Assembly (NCBI GenBank): GCA_017656255.1
Contig: JACDOE010000005.1
Location: 62,001 to 126,000 of the forward strand
Direction of reading: 5' to 3'
Source: Bacillaceae bacterium
Lineage (GTDB): Bacteria; Bacillota; Bacilli; JACDOE01
Length of the DNA: 64,000 bases
The notes under the pieces were generated by a model. That model did not search any database. It was not told where the DNA came from and saw nothing but the letters and a program-made list of their open reading frames with translations. Position numbers and translations under genes: made by a program. This document shows positions 24,770 to 37,844 of the stretch, one piece after another (positions within the stretch are counted from its first letter, which is position 1; every line of letters starts with the position of its first letter).

Positions 24770-26307
24770 ATGATCGAACTGTCGGGTCATACATTGACAC
24801 TGGAAGAAATCTTCGACGTTTTATATCGGGGAGCGAAAGTGACGGTCGCACCCGAAAGCCTGAAGCGCCTGGATGCCGGACGTGACGCGGTGGAAAAGAT
24901 TCTGGCGGAAAACCGGGTGGTGTACGGCATCAACACGGGATTCGGCAAGTTCAGCGATGTGCTCATCGCCCCCGAAGACACGGCACAGTTGCAATATAAC
25001 CTGCTGAGAAGTCATGCCTGTGCGGTGGGGGAGCCTTTTTCCATTCCGGTAAGCCGGGCCATGCTGCTGTTGAGGGCCAATGCCCTGCTAAAAGGGTATT
25101 CCGGTGTACGCAGGCAGGTGGTCAACCAGCTGTTGACCCTGTTGAACCGGGAGATCACGCCGGTCATCCCCAGCCAGGGTTCGCTGGGGGCAAGCGGGGA
25201 TCTGGCGCCGCTGGCCCACCTGGCCCTGACCCTGATCGGCGAAGGGGAAGTCTTTTATCGGGGAAAACGAGTTCCTGCAATGGAAGCATTACGGCAGGAA
25301 GGCATTCAACCGATTGAACTGGCTGCAAAAGAAGGGCTGGCTCTGATCAACGGCACCCAGGCGATGACAGCGGTGGGAGTAGTCACTTATCTGGAAGCAG
25401 AGCAGCTGGCTTATCAGGCGGAATGGATTGCCGCCATGACGATGGAGGGCCTTCATGGCATTGTTGACGCGTTTGATGATAAGATCCACATCGCCAGAGG
25501 TTATCCGGAACAGGTCGAGGTGGCGGAGCGCATGCGGCGGTACCTGGAAGACAGTCACCTCGTTACCCGGCAGGGGGAGCTACGCGTGCAGGATGCCTAT
25601 TCCCTGCGCTGTATTCCCCAGGTTCACGGCGCCGTCTGGCAGGCGCTGGGTTATGCCAGAGATAAACTGACGATTGAGATTAATGCCGCCACCGACAACC
25701 CGCTCATTTTTGATGAAGGACAGCGCGTGATCTCCGGCGGTAACTTTCACGGACAGAGTATGGCTTTTGCCATGGATTTTATGGGGATCGCGGTGGCGGA
25801 ACTGGCCAGTATATCGGAACGCCGGGTAGAGCGGCTGGTCAATCCCCAGCTGAGTGACCTGCCCCCTTTTCTCAGTCCGCAGCCGGGATTGCAATCCGGA
25901 GCGATGATTCTGCAATATGTCGCGGCTTCCCTGGTTTCAGAAAACAAGACCCTGGCTCATCCGGCCAGTGTTGATTCGATCCCGTCTTCCGCGAATCAGG
26001 AGGATCATGTCAGCATGGGGACCACTGCCGCCCGCCATGCTCACGAGATTGTCACGAATACGCGGCGGGTGCTGGCTATCGAGCTGATCTGTGCCATGCA
26101 GGCCGTCGAATACCGCGGCCCAACCAAAATGGCGCGACTTACCCGTCGCCTGCTTAAAAAGGGGAGAGCCGTCGTTGCGCCCATCACGCAGGATCGCCCC
26201 TTTTCACAGGATATTGAAAATCTGTCCCGCTGGATGAAGGAAGACTGGGATCTGTCGCGTGCCTCATCAACCGCCCCATTAAATTCAATTAAAGGAGGAG
26301 ACTGTTC

Positions 26308-26329
<22 letters not shown>
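24770..26329 (+). CDS. hutH: histidine ammonia-lyase
   Basis: The enzyme deaminates L-histidine to urocanate. [17 protein letters not shown] near residue 142 holds the Ala-Ser-Gly that forms the MIO cofactor; [16 protein letters not shown] and [15 protein letters not shown] are also in place. The ATG at 24770 gives 519 residues, near the family's usual ~508; a GTG at 24755 would overlap the ribosome site. The C-terminus runs over the hutU ribosome site and 22 bases into hutU, ending SCHRQNV, which is unusual and may reflect a late frameshift. Confidence 0.93.
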
Positions 26330-30213
<3,884 letters not shown>

Positions 30214-30225
30214 CCTAACGCTTGG

Positions 30226-30274
30226 CCGGTGTCTGTTACAAACATACTCACGGGTATGGATGTAACAGACACGG
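30226..30274. repeat. long palindrome, copy 1 of a dispersed 34-bp element
   Basis: TGTTACAAACATAC (30234-30247) is followed by a 6-base loop and by GTATG (30254-30258), GA and TGTAACA (30261-30267), with extra pairing outside (TGTC/GACA and beyond). A nearly identical element lies at 44412-44445. There is no T run, so it is not a typical terminator. Confidence 0.75.
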
Positions 30275-30301
30275 ACTGACGGAAGGGTGAAAAAAGCGGT
30301 A

Positions 30302-30490
30302 TTACTGGCGCTCGAAAGTATCTTCGTCTCGAATGACTTCGATTTCACGGGGAGCTTCTACGAAATAAGGTTCCTCTTCCGTGTGAATGTCATTTCCTTC
30401 GGTCTCATAAGGGACTGTATCCGGACTGGTCCGAAACTTTTTCAATGGCGATTCTTTTTCTTTTCTGCGGGAATCACGATGGTCTGTCAT
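30302..30490 (-). CDS. small hydrophilic protein, unknown
   Basis: A 62-residue, highly charged protein (DSRRKEKESPLKKF, then acidic HTEEEPYFVEAPREIEVIRDEDTFERQ) with no signal or membrane segment. AAAGGAG lies just upstream of the ATG at 30490, supporting a real gene. No family recognised. Confidence 0.6.
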   Translation of the reverse strand: MTDHRDSRRKEKESPLKKFRTSPDTVPYETEGNDIHTEEEPYFVEAPREIEVIRDEDTFERQ

Positions 30491-30556
30491 GGGGGTATCG
30501 CTCCTTTGTGGTGTTTAACTGTAGTATGACGGGGAAAACGTGTCAATATTCATCTC

Positions 30557-30592
30557 CAAAAAAGGCGATCCGTACTGGACCGCCTTTTTTTA
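30557..30592. terminator. bidirectional terminator
   Basis: AAAAAAGGCG and CGCCTTTTTT form a stem around a 13-base loop, with A and T runs on both sides, so it could serve either strand. Confidence 0.75.
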
Positions 30593-30709
30593 CAGGTTGC
30601 GATAACTGTGAATAAAATTCGGATGAGGTTGATGCGACATACAGGGGCGCAAAACAATTTCCGCTATTCAATCCACTTCTGAATCCGCTCTCCGACCTTC
30701 TGACCTCCG

Positions 30710-31339
30710 TTACCGGCTGATAAACATCTGTGTCCAGTAATGGCCATACCCGCCACCGGATGCGTATCCTACACCAATCTCAGTGAAAGAAGGATTAAGA
30801 ATATTTTGCCGGTGCCCCGGGCTGTTCATCCAGCCGTTCATCACCTGCTGCGGGGTCGCCTGTCCCGCTGCGATATTTTCACCGGCTGAACGAAACGAAA
30901 GACCGAAATTGCGAATCATGGTAAAAGGACTTCCATAAACGGGAGAGGTGTGTGAAAAGTAATGCATGTCCCGCATATCCTGTGACTTGAACCGTGCCAC
31001 CCGTGAAAGTTCCCAGTTGGGTTTTAACGGTTGCAGGCCTCGCTGCGTTCGCTCCTGGTTAACCAGTTGAATTACCTGATATTCCATTTGTTTGATCCCG
31101 GTTAACAACGGAATGTTGATCTGATCACCCGGATAAATTAAGTCAGGATTCGACAATTCTGGGTTGGCTGCGATAATTTCCGACAGGCCGATCTGATAGC
31201 GAAGTGATATTTTCCAGAGCGTATCGCCCGGCTGAACGGTATAGGTTTGGGTATCCCGGGCCGCTTCAGCAGGCGGCATGGTCAGTCCACTGACGACAGC
31301 TAACATCACAAGACATAACAAAATAAGACGTCGGATCAT
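30710..31339 (-). CDS. secreted LysM-CAP (SCP/YkwD-like) protein
   Basis: The 209-residue protein has a signal peptide (MIRRLILLCLVMLAVVSG), a LysM repeat (YTVQPGDTLWKISLRYQIG...NPDLIYPGDQINIP) at ~35-80, and a CAP/SCP domain (LVNQERTQRGLQPL, HYFSHTSPVYGSPF, AGENIAAGQATPQQVMNGWMNSPGHRQNIL). It is probably exported and bound to peptidoglycan; similar bacillar proteins act at the spore or cell surface. The start at ATG 31339 is 10 bases after AAAGGAG. Function in the cell is not known. Confidence 0.83.
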   Translation of the reverse strand: MIRRLILLCLVMLAVVSGLTMPPAEAARDTQTYTVQPGDTLWKISLRYQIGLSEIIAANPELSNPDLIYPGDQINIPLLTGIKQMEYQVIQLVNQERTQRGLQPLKPNWELSRVARFKSQDMRDMHYFSHTSPVYGSPFTMIRNFGLSFRSAGENIAAGQATPQQVMNGWMNSPGHRQNILNPSFTEIGVGYASGGGYGHYWTQMFISR

Positions 31340-31432
31340 TTGAACCATACTCCTTTTTACAGGTATATATCTAATATGCTTCAAATGACCGCGAACCATG
31401 CTGGTAAAGTTAGAGGACTAATGTCGCAAGGG

Positions 31433-31585
31433 CTATCTCCGGTTCATCCGAATCACCTGTACAAGGGTGATGACAACGAGCGCAACGACGAGACCGGTGG
31501 TGATCGGGTTATTCCAGAAACCCCGTATACCGATAAGCAAGGCGATCAAGACAATTAATACCGTGATAAGTGTTTTGTTGTTCAT
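31433..31585 (-). CDS. possible small membrane protein, 50 residues
   Basis: The frame from ATG 31585 to TAG 31433 encodes two hydrophobic helices (TVLIVLIALLIGI and LVVALVVITLVQVI) with a basic end RMNRR. The ribosome site is weak: GGAGG is about 35 bases upstream, and AGGG closer in lies within a small hairpin. The composition is clearly that of a membrane protein. Real but uncertain. Confidence 0.45.
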   Translation of the reverse strand: MNNKTLITVLIVLIALLIGIRGFWNNPITTGLVVALVVITLVQVIRMNRR

Positions 31586-31811
31586 CGTTTGAGAAGGAAG
31601 GTCTGGCCTTCCCTCTTCGGCACCTCCAGAATAAGAGTCAGGTCGACTAGAATACCCACATTTTCAAAAAAAGAACATTTTATCACAAAAAATTTCGACA
31701 ACTTCTGTCATTTCATGTAACATTATTGTAGAATGAAAAAAAAGAATGCATTGCTAAGTTTTTCTATCTAATAAACGGCTAATATTATTGATCAAGACGG
31801 GTGGTGATCAT

Positions 31812-34800
31812 GTGGATCGGAAAAGCTTCGCTTTTCAATCACTGGAAAAAGCATCCGCTGATTTTGAACGCATGATGAGCAAAAAATCGTTGAAAAGTAT
31901 ATTTTCCCTGTTTTTTACCCTGTTTATTATATTACTGGTTGTCCGAATCTTTCAACCTGACTTCCGGTTTCACCACTCCTATTATTTGACCCTACATACG
32001 TTGCTGGAGACGTTTACGATTCTCGTATCAGTCATGGTTTTTTCAGTGGGCTGGCATGCTTCTAATGAAAATCGTGCCAGTAATCTGATATTTGTCTCGA
32101 CGGCCTTTCTTGCTGTCGGTATGCTGGATTTTGCCCATACACTCTCCTATCAGGGGATGCCTGACTTTTTTACACCAAGTGACCCCGAGAAAGCGATCAA
32201 TTTCTGGTTGATCGCCAGATTGACGTCGGGACTTGCCCTTCTTGCCATGATTGTCCTCCCCTGGAAACCGATTAAGTCTGAGATAACCCGGTACAGGTTT
32301 CTGTTTTTGAGTCTCGGATTCGGGTTTTCCATGATCACAATCGGAACGTTCTATCCCGATTTGTTTCCCGACACATTTATACCCGGAGAAGGATTGACAC
32401 GGTTCAAAATCGGCATGGAGTATTTGATCTTGTCTATTTTTGTAATAGCGACTGTTATTCTCTTGATCCGCTCTCGAAAACCACAGGAGTATGATGCGGG
32501 TAATTTGCTGGGTGCCACATCGCTCATGGCATTGAGTGAGCTCTGTTTTACCATGTATACCAGCGTCACCGATGCCTACATTTTTCTCGGTCATGTCTAT
32601 AAAGGGATTGCTTTCATATTTTTGTACCGGGCGGTGGTCCTTGATTTTGTTGAGCAAACCCGGCATCGCATGAAATATTCGGAACAGGTTCTTCGCCGTA
32701 ACCAGAACTGGTTTAATACGACCTTGACGAGTATCTATGATGCCGTCATTACAACGGACACAGAGGGAAGAGTCACCTTTATGAATCCGGCAGCAGAACG
32801 GTTGACCGGATGGGCGCTCAAGGAGTGTGCGGGAAGGAGTCTGACCGACATATTTCAAACGGATGATCGTCAGGTGCTGGAAAATATGTGTGAGAAAAAG
32901 TCACAACGGGGCTCATTTATCGAATCCCGTTTAAAGACCCGGTTTGGTTTCTACCTCCCCATTCAACTCAGTGTTGCCCCGATCAAGTTTAACCGGCAAT
33001 CCCTGGGGACGGTAATCGTATTCCGTGACATTTCTGAAAGGAAAGAATCTGAAGAAAGACAGAACCGGCAGGTAGCCATTCTGGAAGCTACCACGGACTT
33101 TGTTGTCACAGCGGATGCAAAGGGGCGCATTCTGTATTTAAATCAGGCGGCTAAAGATTTTCTCGGCGTCGATGAAACGGATGAATCGGACGGTTCAAGT
33201 TTTGATCACAATCATCCGGAATGGGCGGCCCGCATGATTTTTCGCGAGGGATTTCCGATTGCAGCCCGGGAAGGGGTCTGGAGCGGGGAAACGGTGTTCC
33301 TGTCCCATAAGGGGGAAGAGATACCCGTTTCTCAGGTCATTATCGCACATAAAAACAAATCAGGTGAGGTGGAGTTTTATTCCACCATTGCCCGGGATAT
33401 CCGTGATATCAAACAGGCGGAAGAAAAAGAACTGCTGGCCGGCAAAGTGCTGGAGAATATCACGGAGAGTGTAGTAGTCACCGATGCAGACACCCGAATC
33501 ATATCCGTTAATCCGGCATTTACAGAAATTACCGGGTATATGGAAGCGGAAGTGCTGGGGAAAACACCGAAAATCCTCAGTTCCGGACGTCACGGGCCCG
33601 AATTTTATCAGAAAATGTGGTCGGCCATACATCGATCCGGGCGCTGGCAGGGAGAAATCTGGAACCGGCGCAAAGATGGCGAGATTTATCTGGAAGGGAT
33701 TACGATCAGTGTCGTTAAAGATGAACTCGGCAATATCACCCACTATGTCGGGGTGATGAAAGATATCACCCTGCGCAAAAAACTGGAAGATCAGATTCAG
33801 TATCAGGCCTATCACGACACTTTGACCGGACTTCCCAACCGGGTGCTTTTGTATGACCGCCTGAAGCAGGGAATCATTCACGCTCGGCGTCAGAATAAAA
33901 AGCTGGCTGTTATGTTTCTTGACCTGGACCGGTTTAAACGGATTAACGATACACTGGGTCATTCCACCGGCGATCAGCTGTTGAAGGCCGTAGCGGAACG
34001 CCTGTCAGGCTGCATGGGGGAAAGAGATACAGTGGCGCGTCAGGGTGGGGATGAATTTATCATCTTACTGCCTGAAATCGAACATACGGGAGAAGCCGCT
34101 GAATTATCGAGTAAAATTATTGAAACCCTGAAAAAGCCTTTTTTCCTGGAAAACCATGAACTGTTTATTACAACCAGTATCGGAATCAGTATTTATCCGT
34201 CGGACGGGACGAATCTCGAGACCTTGATACAGAATGCGGATACGGCCATGTATCGGGCGAAAGAACAGGGACGTAACAATTTCCAGTTTTTCACCCCGGT
34301 TGCCCATGATCCGAGTCTGGAACGACTGACCCTGGAATCACATATGAGAAGATCCCTGGATAAAGGAGACTTTGAGATTTATTACCAGCCGCGGGTCGAC
34401 TTGAAATCCGGCCGAATCAAGGGAATGGAAGCATTGGTCCGCTGGTATCATCCGGAACTGGGTTTGCTTATGCCGGATAAATTTATTCCACTGGCGGAAG
34501 AGACGGGGTTAATCATCCCTCTGGGTGAGAAAGTTCTGCGAGAGGCGTGCCGGCAAAACAGGGAATGGCAGCGGGACGGCTATCCTGATTTGCAGGTCGC
34601 GGTCAATTTATCCATGCTTCAGTTTAAACAGCCGGATCTGGCGGAAATGATCGAGTCAGTACTGGTGGATACCGGTCTCGATCCCGGTTGTCTGGAACTG
34701 GAAATCACCGAGAGTATTGTGATGAACAATCCCGATGTCACACTGAATACACTGAACAAATTAAAAATGATGGGGGTTAAAATCGCACTTGATGATTTTG

Positions 34801-35114
34801 GAACCGGCTATTCTTCTCTCAATTATCTGAAACGGTTTCCCATCGATACCTTGAAAATCGACAGATCTTTTGTACAGGATGTGACGGCCAACCAGGATGA
34901 CCGGGCGATTGTAACTGCGATGATCAATCTCGCACACAGTCTTCAGCTCAAAGTTGTGGCCGAAGGTGTGGAAACGGAAGAGCAACTGCTTTTACTTAAC
35001 GAATACCACTGTGATGAAATACAGGGTTATTTCTGCAGTCATCCCCTTCCGGCTGATCAATTCAGCCAGTTGATTCTGGACAGGGAAGGGCAGATGGAGT
35101 GTCTGGACGGATAA
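31812..35114 (+). CDS. MASE3-PAS-GGDEF-EAL cyclic-di-GMP enzyme
   Basis: The 1100-residue protein has a MASE3-type membrane sensor (about seven helices, residues 30-280), three PAS domains (first YDAVITTDTEGRVTFMN; second ATTDFVVTADAKGRILYLN; third SVVVTDADTRIISVNPAF), a GGDEF domain with intact GGDEF but no RxxD inhibitory site upstream (GERD there), and an EAL domain with GMEALVRW and LDDFGTGYSSLNYLK. It may both make and break c-di-GMP. Start at GTG 31812 after GGGTGGTGATC; a TTG at 31788 is the other choice. Paralogous to the next gene. Confidence 0.85.
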   Translation: MDRKSFAFQSLEKASADFERMMSKKSLKSIFSLFFTLFIILLVVRIFQPDFRFHHSYYLTLHTLLETFTILVSVMVFSVGWHASNENRASNLIFVSTAFLAVGMLDFAHTLSYQGMPDFFTPSDPEKAINFWLIARLTSGLALLAMIVLPWKPIKSEITRYRFLFLSLGFGFSMITIGTFYPDLFPDTFIPGEGLTRFKIGMEYLILSIFVIATVILLIRSRKPQEYDAGNLLGATSLMALSELCFTMYTSVTDAYIFLGHVYKGIAFIFLYRAVVLDFVEQTRHRMKYSEQVLRRNQNWFNTTLTSIYDAVITTDTEGRVTFMNPAAERLTGWALKECAGRSLTDIFQTDDRQVLENMCEKKSQRGSFIESRLKTRFGFYLPIQLSVAPIKFNRQSLGTVIVFRDISERKESEERQNRQVAILEATTDFVVTADAKGRILYLNQAAKDFLGVDETDESDGSSFDHNHPEWAARMIFREGFPIAAREGVWSGETVFLSHKGEEIPVSQVIIAHKNKSGEVEFYSTIARDIRDIKQAEEKELLAGKVLENITESVVVTDADTRIISVNPAFTEITGYMEAEVLGKTPKILSSGRHGPEFYQKMWSAIHRSGRWQGEIWNRRKDGEIYLEGITISVVKDELGNITHYVGVMKDITLRKKLEDQIQYQAYHDTLTGLPNRVLLYDRLKQGIIHARRQNKKLAVMFLDLDRFKRINDTLGHSTGDQLLKAVAERLSGCMGERDTVARQGGDEFIILLPEIEHTGEAAELSSKIIETLKKPFFLENHELFITTSIGISIYPSDGTNLETLIQNADTAMYRAKEQGRNNFQFFTPVAHDPSLERLTLESHMRRSLDKGDFEIYYQPRVDLKSGRIKGMEALVRWYHPELGLLMPDKFIPLAEETGLIIPLGEKVLREACRQNREWQRDGYPDLQVAVNLSMLQFKQPDLAEMIESVLVDTGLDPGCLELEITESIVMNNPDVTLNTLNKLKMMGVKIALDDFGTGYSSLNYLKRFPIDTLKIDRSFVQDVTANQDDRAIVTAMINLAHSLQLKVVAEGVETEEQLLLLNEYHCDEIQGYFCSHPLPADQFSQLILDREGQMECLDG

Positions 35115-35189
35115 CACACCGGGAAACTTGTCGTTTCATAGCCCCCATGTCAGTGGGGCTCTATTTTTTCTCTTTTGAGGTGGGATGTC

Positions 35190-37844
35190 ATGAATCGCTA
35201 TTATTCAGAGGTTGTCCGTCGCCTGCTTGGGATTCAGGAAAACGAGTCCCCTCCCAAGACGTTTAATGGTATGTTTGCCGTTCTACTTCTTCTGGCTGTC
35301 ATTCAACTGGTTCTGATATTCATTAAACCTGAGTGGCGCGTACCGGAAAGTATCCATCGATCGATTCACCTCTTGTTTAGCAACTATGTGGTGATTGTTT
35401 CATTTCTTGTTTTTATTCTGGGATGGAACAGTGATCATAAGAAACCGGATCGAAACCTGTCCATTCTGGCCGGTGCCTACCTGGGGGCAGGGTTGATCAA
35501 TCTGGTCAATCTTTTGGCCGGGCAGGGAATTCCGATGTTTGCCATACTGGATCGGGAATGGCAGAATTTTGTTTACGAGAGTGCCAGCCTCCTCCTGATC
35601 CAGATCGCTCTGCTTCTGGTTGCGGTGTTACCGTTACAGCCCCATTCGTTCAGACGGCGAATTTATCTGACGGCCGTTCTTGTTTTTACCGGAGGGGTGA
35701 TCGGAGCAGGGCTGGGTAACGCATGGTTTCAAATAGAAACAGGGGAAACCGCGATACAATCGGTCATGACCATCCTTCTTTCAGTGACTGCTGTTTTTCT
35801 GTATCACCGTTATCGCGGGTCACGACCTTTTGAGAGAGGCTATCTGCTTGCCGTTGTTTTATTCGGGATGCTGAGTCAGATCAGTTTCATCTACTCCGTT
35901 GCAGAGGATGATATATTCCGGGGAACCGGATATATCTATCAAATGATTGCATCGGCCCTGATATTGCAGGGGGTTATCTATGAAAATATGCTGAAGCCTT
36001 TTCGGCGTCTGCAAAAATCGGAACAGATATTAAGCAAGAGTAAAAACTGGCTGACCTCCATATTAAAAAGTGTCTATGACGGTGTTGTGATAACGGATCG
36101 GAACGGGAAAATTACCTTTATGAACCGAAATGCGGAGAAAATAACGGGCTGGACCTGGCCGGAGGCTTCGGGCCAATCCGTTATGAAAGTGTTTCAAGTG
36201 ACGGAAGGTGAACATCCTGTTTCGAAAGTGATGCAAGATGTGAATGAGAGTGGATTTATCAGCGAGGTGAAAATTCGGGATCGGACAGGCCGGGAACGTT
36301 ATATTCAGAGCAGTGCCACCCTGATTCGGGAAAATCAGGAGGAACAGACCGGCGTTATTTTTATCTTTCGGGATATCACGGTTCGAAAAAAGACAGAAGA
36401 AAAGACACAGCGGTTGATTGCCATTCTGGAAGCGACATCAGACTATGTGGCGACCATGGATGCCAGTGGCAGGATATTGTATCTGAACAAGGCGGCCCGG
36501 GAATTTTTAGGGGTAAGCGGTTCAGAAGGTCTGTCTATCAACGATATTTCATATATTTTTTCTGAAACAGAGCGGGAAAACATCCTGAAAACGGGGCTGG
36601 GAGAGGCAGCACAAAAAGGGGTATGGAAAGGTGAAACGGTCTTTTTTAACCGGGATGGCCAGAAAATACCCGTTTCCCAGGTGATCATCGCACATCCGGG
36701 CACCACGGGAGACGTCGCCTATTATTCGACGATTGCCCGGGACATTCGTGACCTGAAAGAGGCGGAGGAGAGGTTGCTTTTTTCCGCCACGGTTTATGAC
36801 AATATATCAGAAGGCGTTCTGATCACCGATAAACATAATAAAATACTGTCGGTGAATCCGGCGTTTACACGTATTACCGGCTACCGGGAAGAGGAAGTAA
36901 TCGGCGAGGATCCCGGTGTGTTAAGCTCCGGCAAACATGACCGGAATTTCTATGAGAAAATGTGGTCGGAAGTGATGTCAGAAGGTAAATGGAAAGGAGA
37001 AATCTGGAACCGCCACCGGGATGGGACACTCTTTCTCGAAGAGATCAGTATTAAGGCGATTTATGATGATCAGGGCAATATCATTCATTATGTGGGCCTG
37101 TTCAAGGATATCACGGAACAAAAGAAAACCGAAGAATTGTTGAAAAAATCGGACCGGCTGGCGGTGGCCGGGCAACTGGCGGCGGGAATCGCCCACGAGA
37201 TCCGAAATCCGTTGACGTCGATTCGCGGGTTCATTCAATTCATGCAAATGAATTCTGAAAAAGAAAATCAATATTTTGATATCATCCTGACTGAACTGGA
37301 CCGAATCAATGAAATCGTCAGTGAACTGCTTGTATTGGCCCGACCACAGGCCGTCCATTTTCAGAAGCATGACATGAAGGTGCTGATTGAGGAAGTGGTC
37401 ACCCTTTTTCAAAGCCATGCTGTGCTCAACAATGTACAGATCATCAGTCGGATCGAACCCGGATTACCCGGTGTCTATTGTGAGAAAAACCAGTTAAAAC
37501 AGGTGTTGATCAATCTGTTGAAGAATGCACTGGAATCGATGCCCGATGGTGGAAAAGTGAGCATTGATGCCTCTGTCAGAGGGGACGAATTACGGGTCCG
37601 GATCACGGATGAAGGGGTGGGTATCAAGAAAGAACACCTGCCCCGGCTTGGAGAACCGTTTTACAGTACAAAGGCGGACGGTACCGGTCTGGGACTGATG
37701 ATCAGCCAGAAAATTATCGAAGATCATCACGGTAGAATTGAGATCTCCAGCGAGGAAGGGAAAGGCACCACCGTGGATGTCGTACTTCCGTTATCAACAT
37801 CTCTGGAGAAAAGCACTGAAAACCGGGGGGCGCGGCTAGAGTGA
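35190..37844 (+). CDS. MASE3-PAS histidine kinase
   Basis: The 884-residue protein has the same MASE3 sensor and PAS domains as the gene before it, but ends in a HisKA dimerisation domain (LAAGIAHEIRNPLTSIRGF, phosphorylated His) and an ATPase (NLLKNALESMPDGGKVSI, GVGIKKEHLPRLGEPFYSTKADGTGLGL, HHGRIEISSEEG). The kinase module is like the sporulation-type KinA/KinE group. GAGGTGGG precedes the ATG at 35190. No response regulator is encoded beside it. Its 3' end overlaps the convergent pucR-type gene by 9 bases. Confidence 0.87.
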   Translation: MNRYYSEVVRRLLGIQENESPPKTFNGMFAVLLLLAVIQLVLIFIKPEWRVPESIHRSIHLLFSNYVVIVSFLVFILGWNSDHKKPDRNLSILAGAYLGAGLINLVNLLAGQGIPMFAILDREWQNFVYESASLLLIQIALLLVAVLPLQPHSFRRRIYLTAVLVFTGGVIGAGLGNAWFQIETGETAIQSVMTILLSVTAVFLYHRYRGSRPFERGYLLAVVLFGMLSQISFIYSVAEDDIFRGTGYIYQMIASALILQGVIYENMLKPFRRLQKSEQILSKSKNWLTSILKSVYDGVVITDRNGKITFMNRNAEKITGWTWPEASGQSVMKVFQVTEGEHPVSKVMQDVNESGFISEVKIRDRTGRERYIQSSATLIRENQEEQTGVIFIFRDITVRKKTEEKTQRLIAILEATSDYVATMDASGRILYLNKAAREFLGVSGSEGLSINDISYIFSETERENILKTGLGEAAQKGVWKGETVFFNRDGQKIPVSQVIIAHPGTTGDVAYYSTIARDIRDLKEAEERLLFSATVYDNISEGVLITDKHNKILSVNPAFTRITGYREEEVIGEDPGVLSSGKHDRNFYEKMWSEVMSEGKWKGEIWNRHRDGTLFLEEISIKAIYDDQGNIIHYVGLFKDITEQKKTEELLKKSDRLAVAGQLAAGIAHEIRNPLTSIRGFIQFMQMNSEKENQYFDIILTELDRINEIVSELLVLARPQAVHFQKHDMKVLIEEVVTLFQSHAVLNNVQIISRIEPGLPGVYCEKNQLKQVLINLLKNALESMPDGGKVSIDASVRGDELRVRITDEGVGIKKEHLPRLGEPFYSTKADGTGLGLMISQKIIEDHHGRIEISSEEGKGTTVDVVLPLSTSLEKSTENRGARLE

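Noticed and set aside
32043-32858. 271-codon open frame on the minus strand
   Set aside because: It is antisense to the MASE3 domain of the GGDEF-EAL gene; no independent support.
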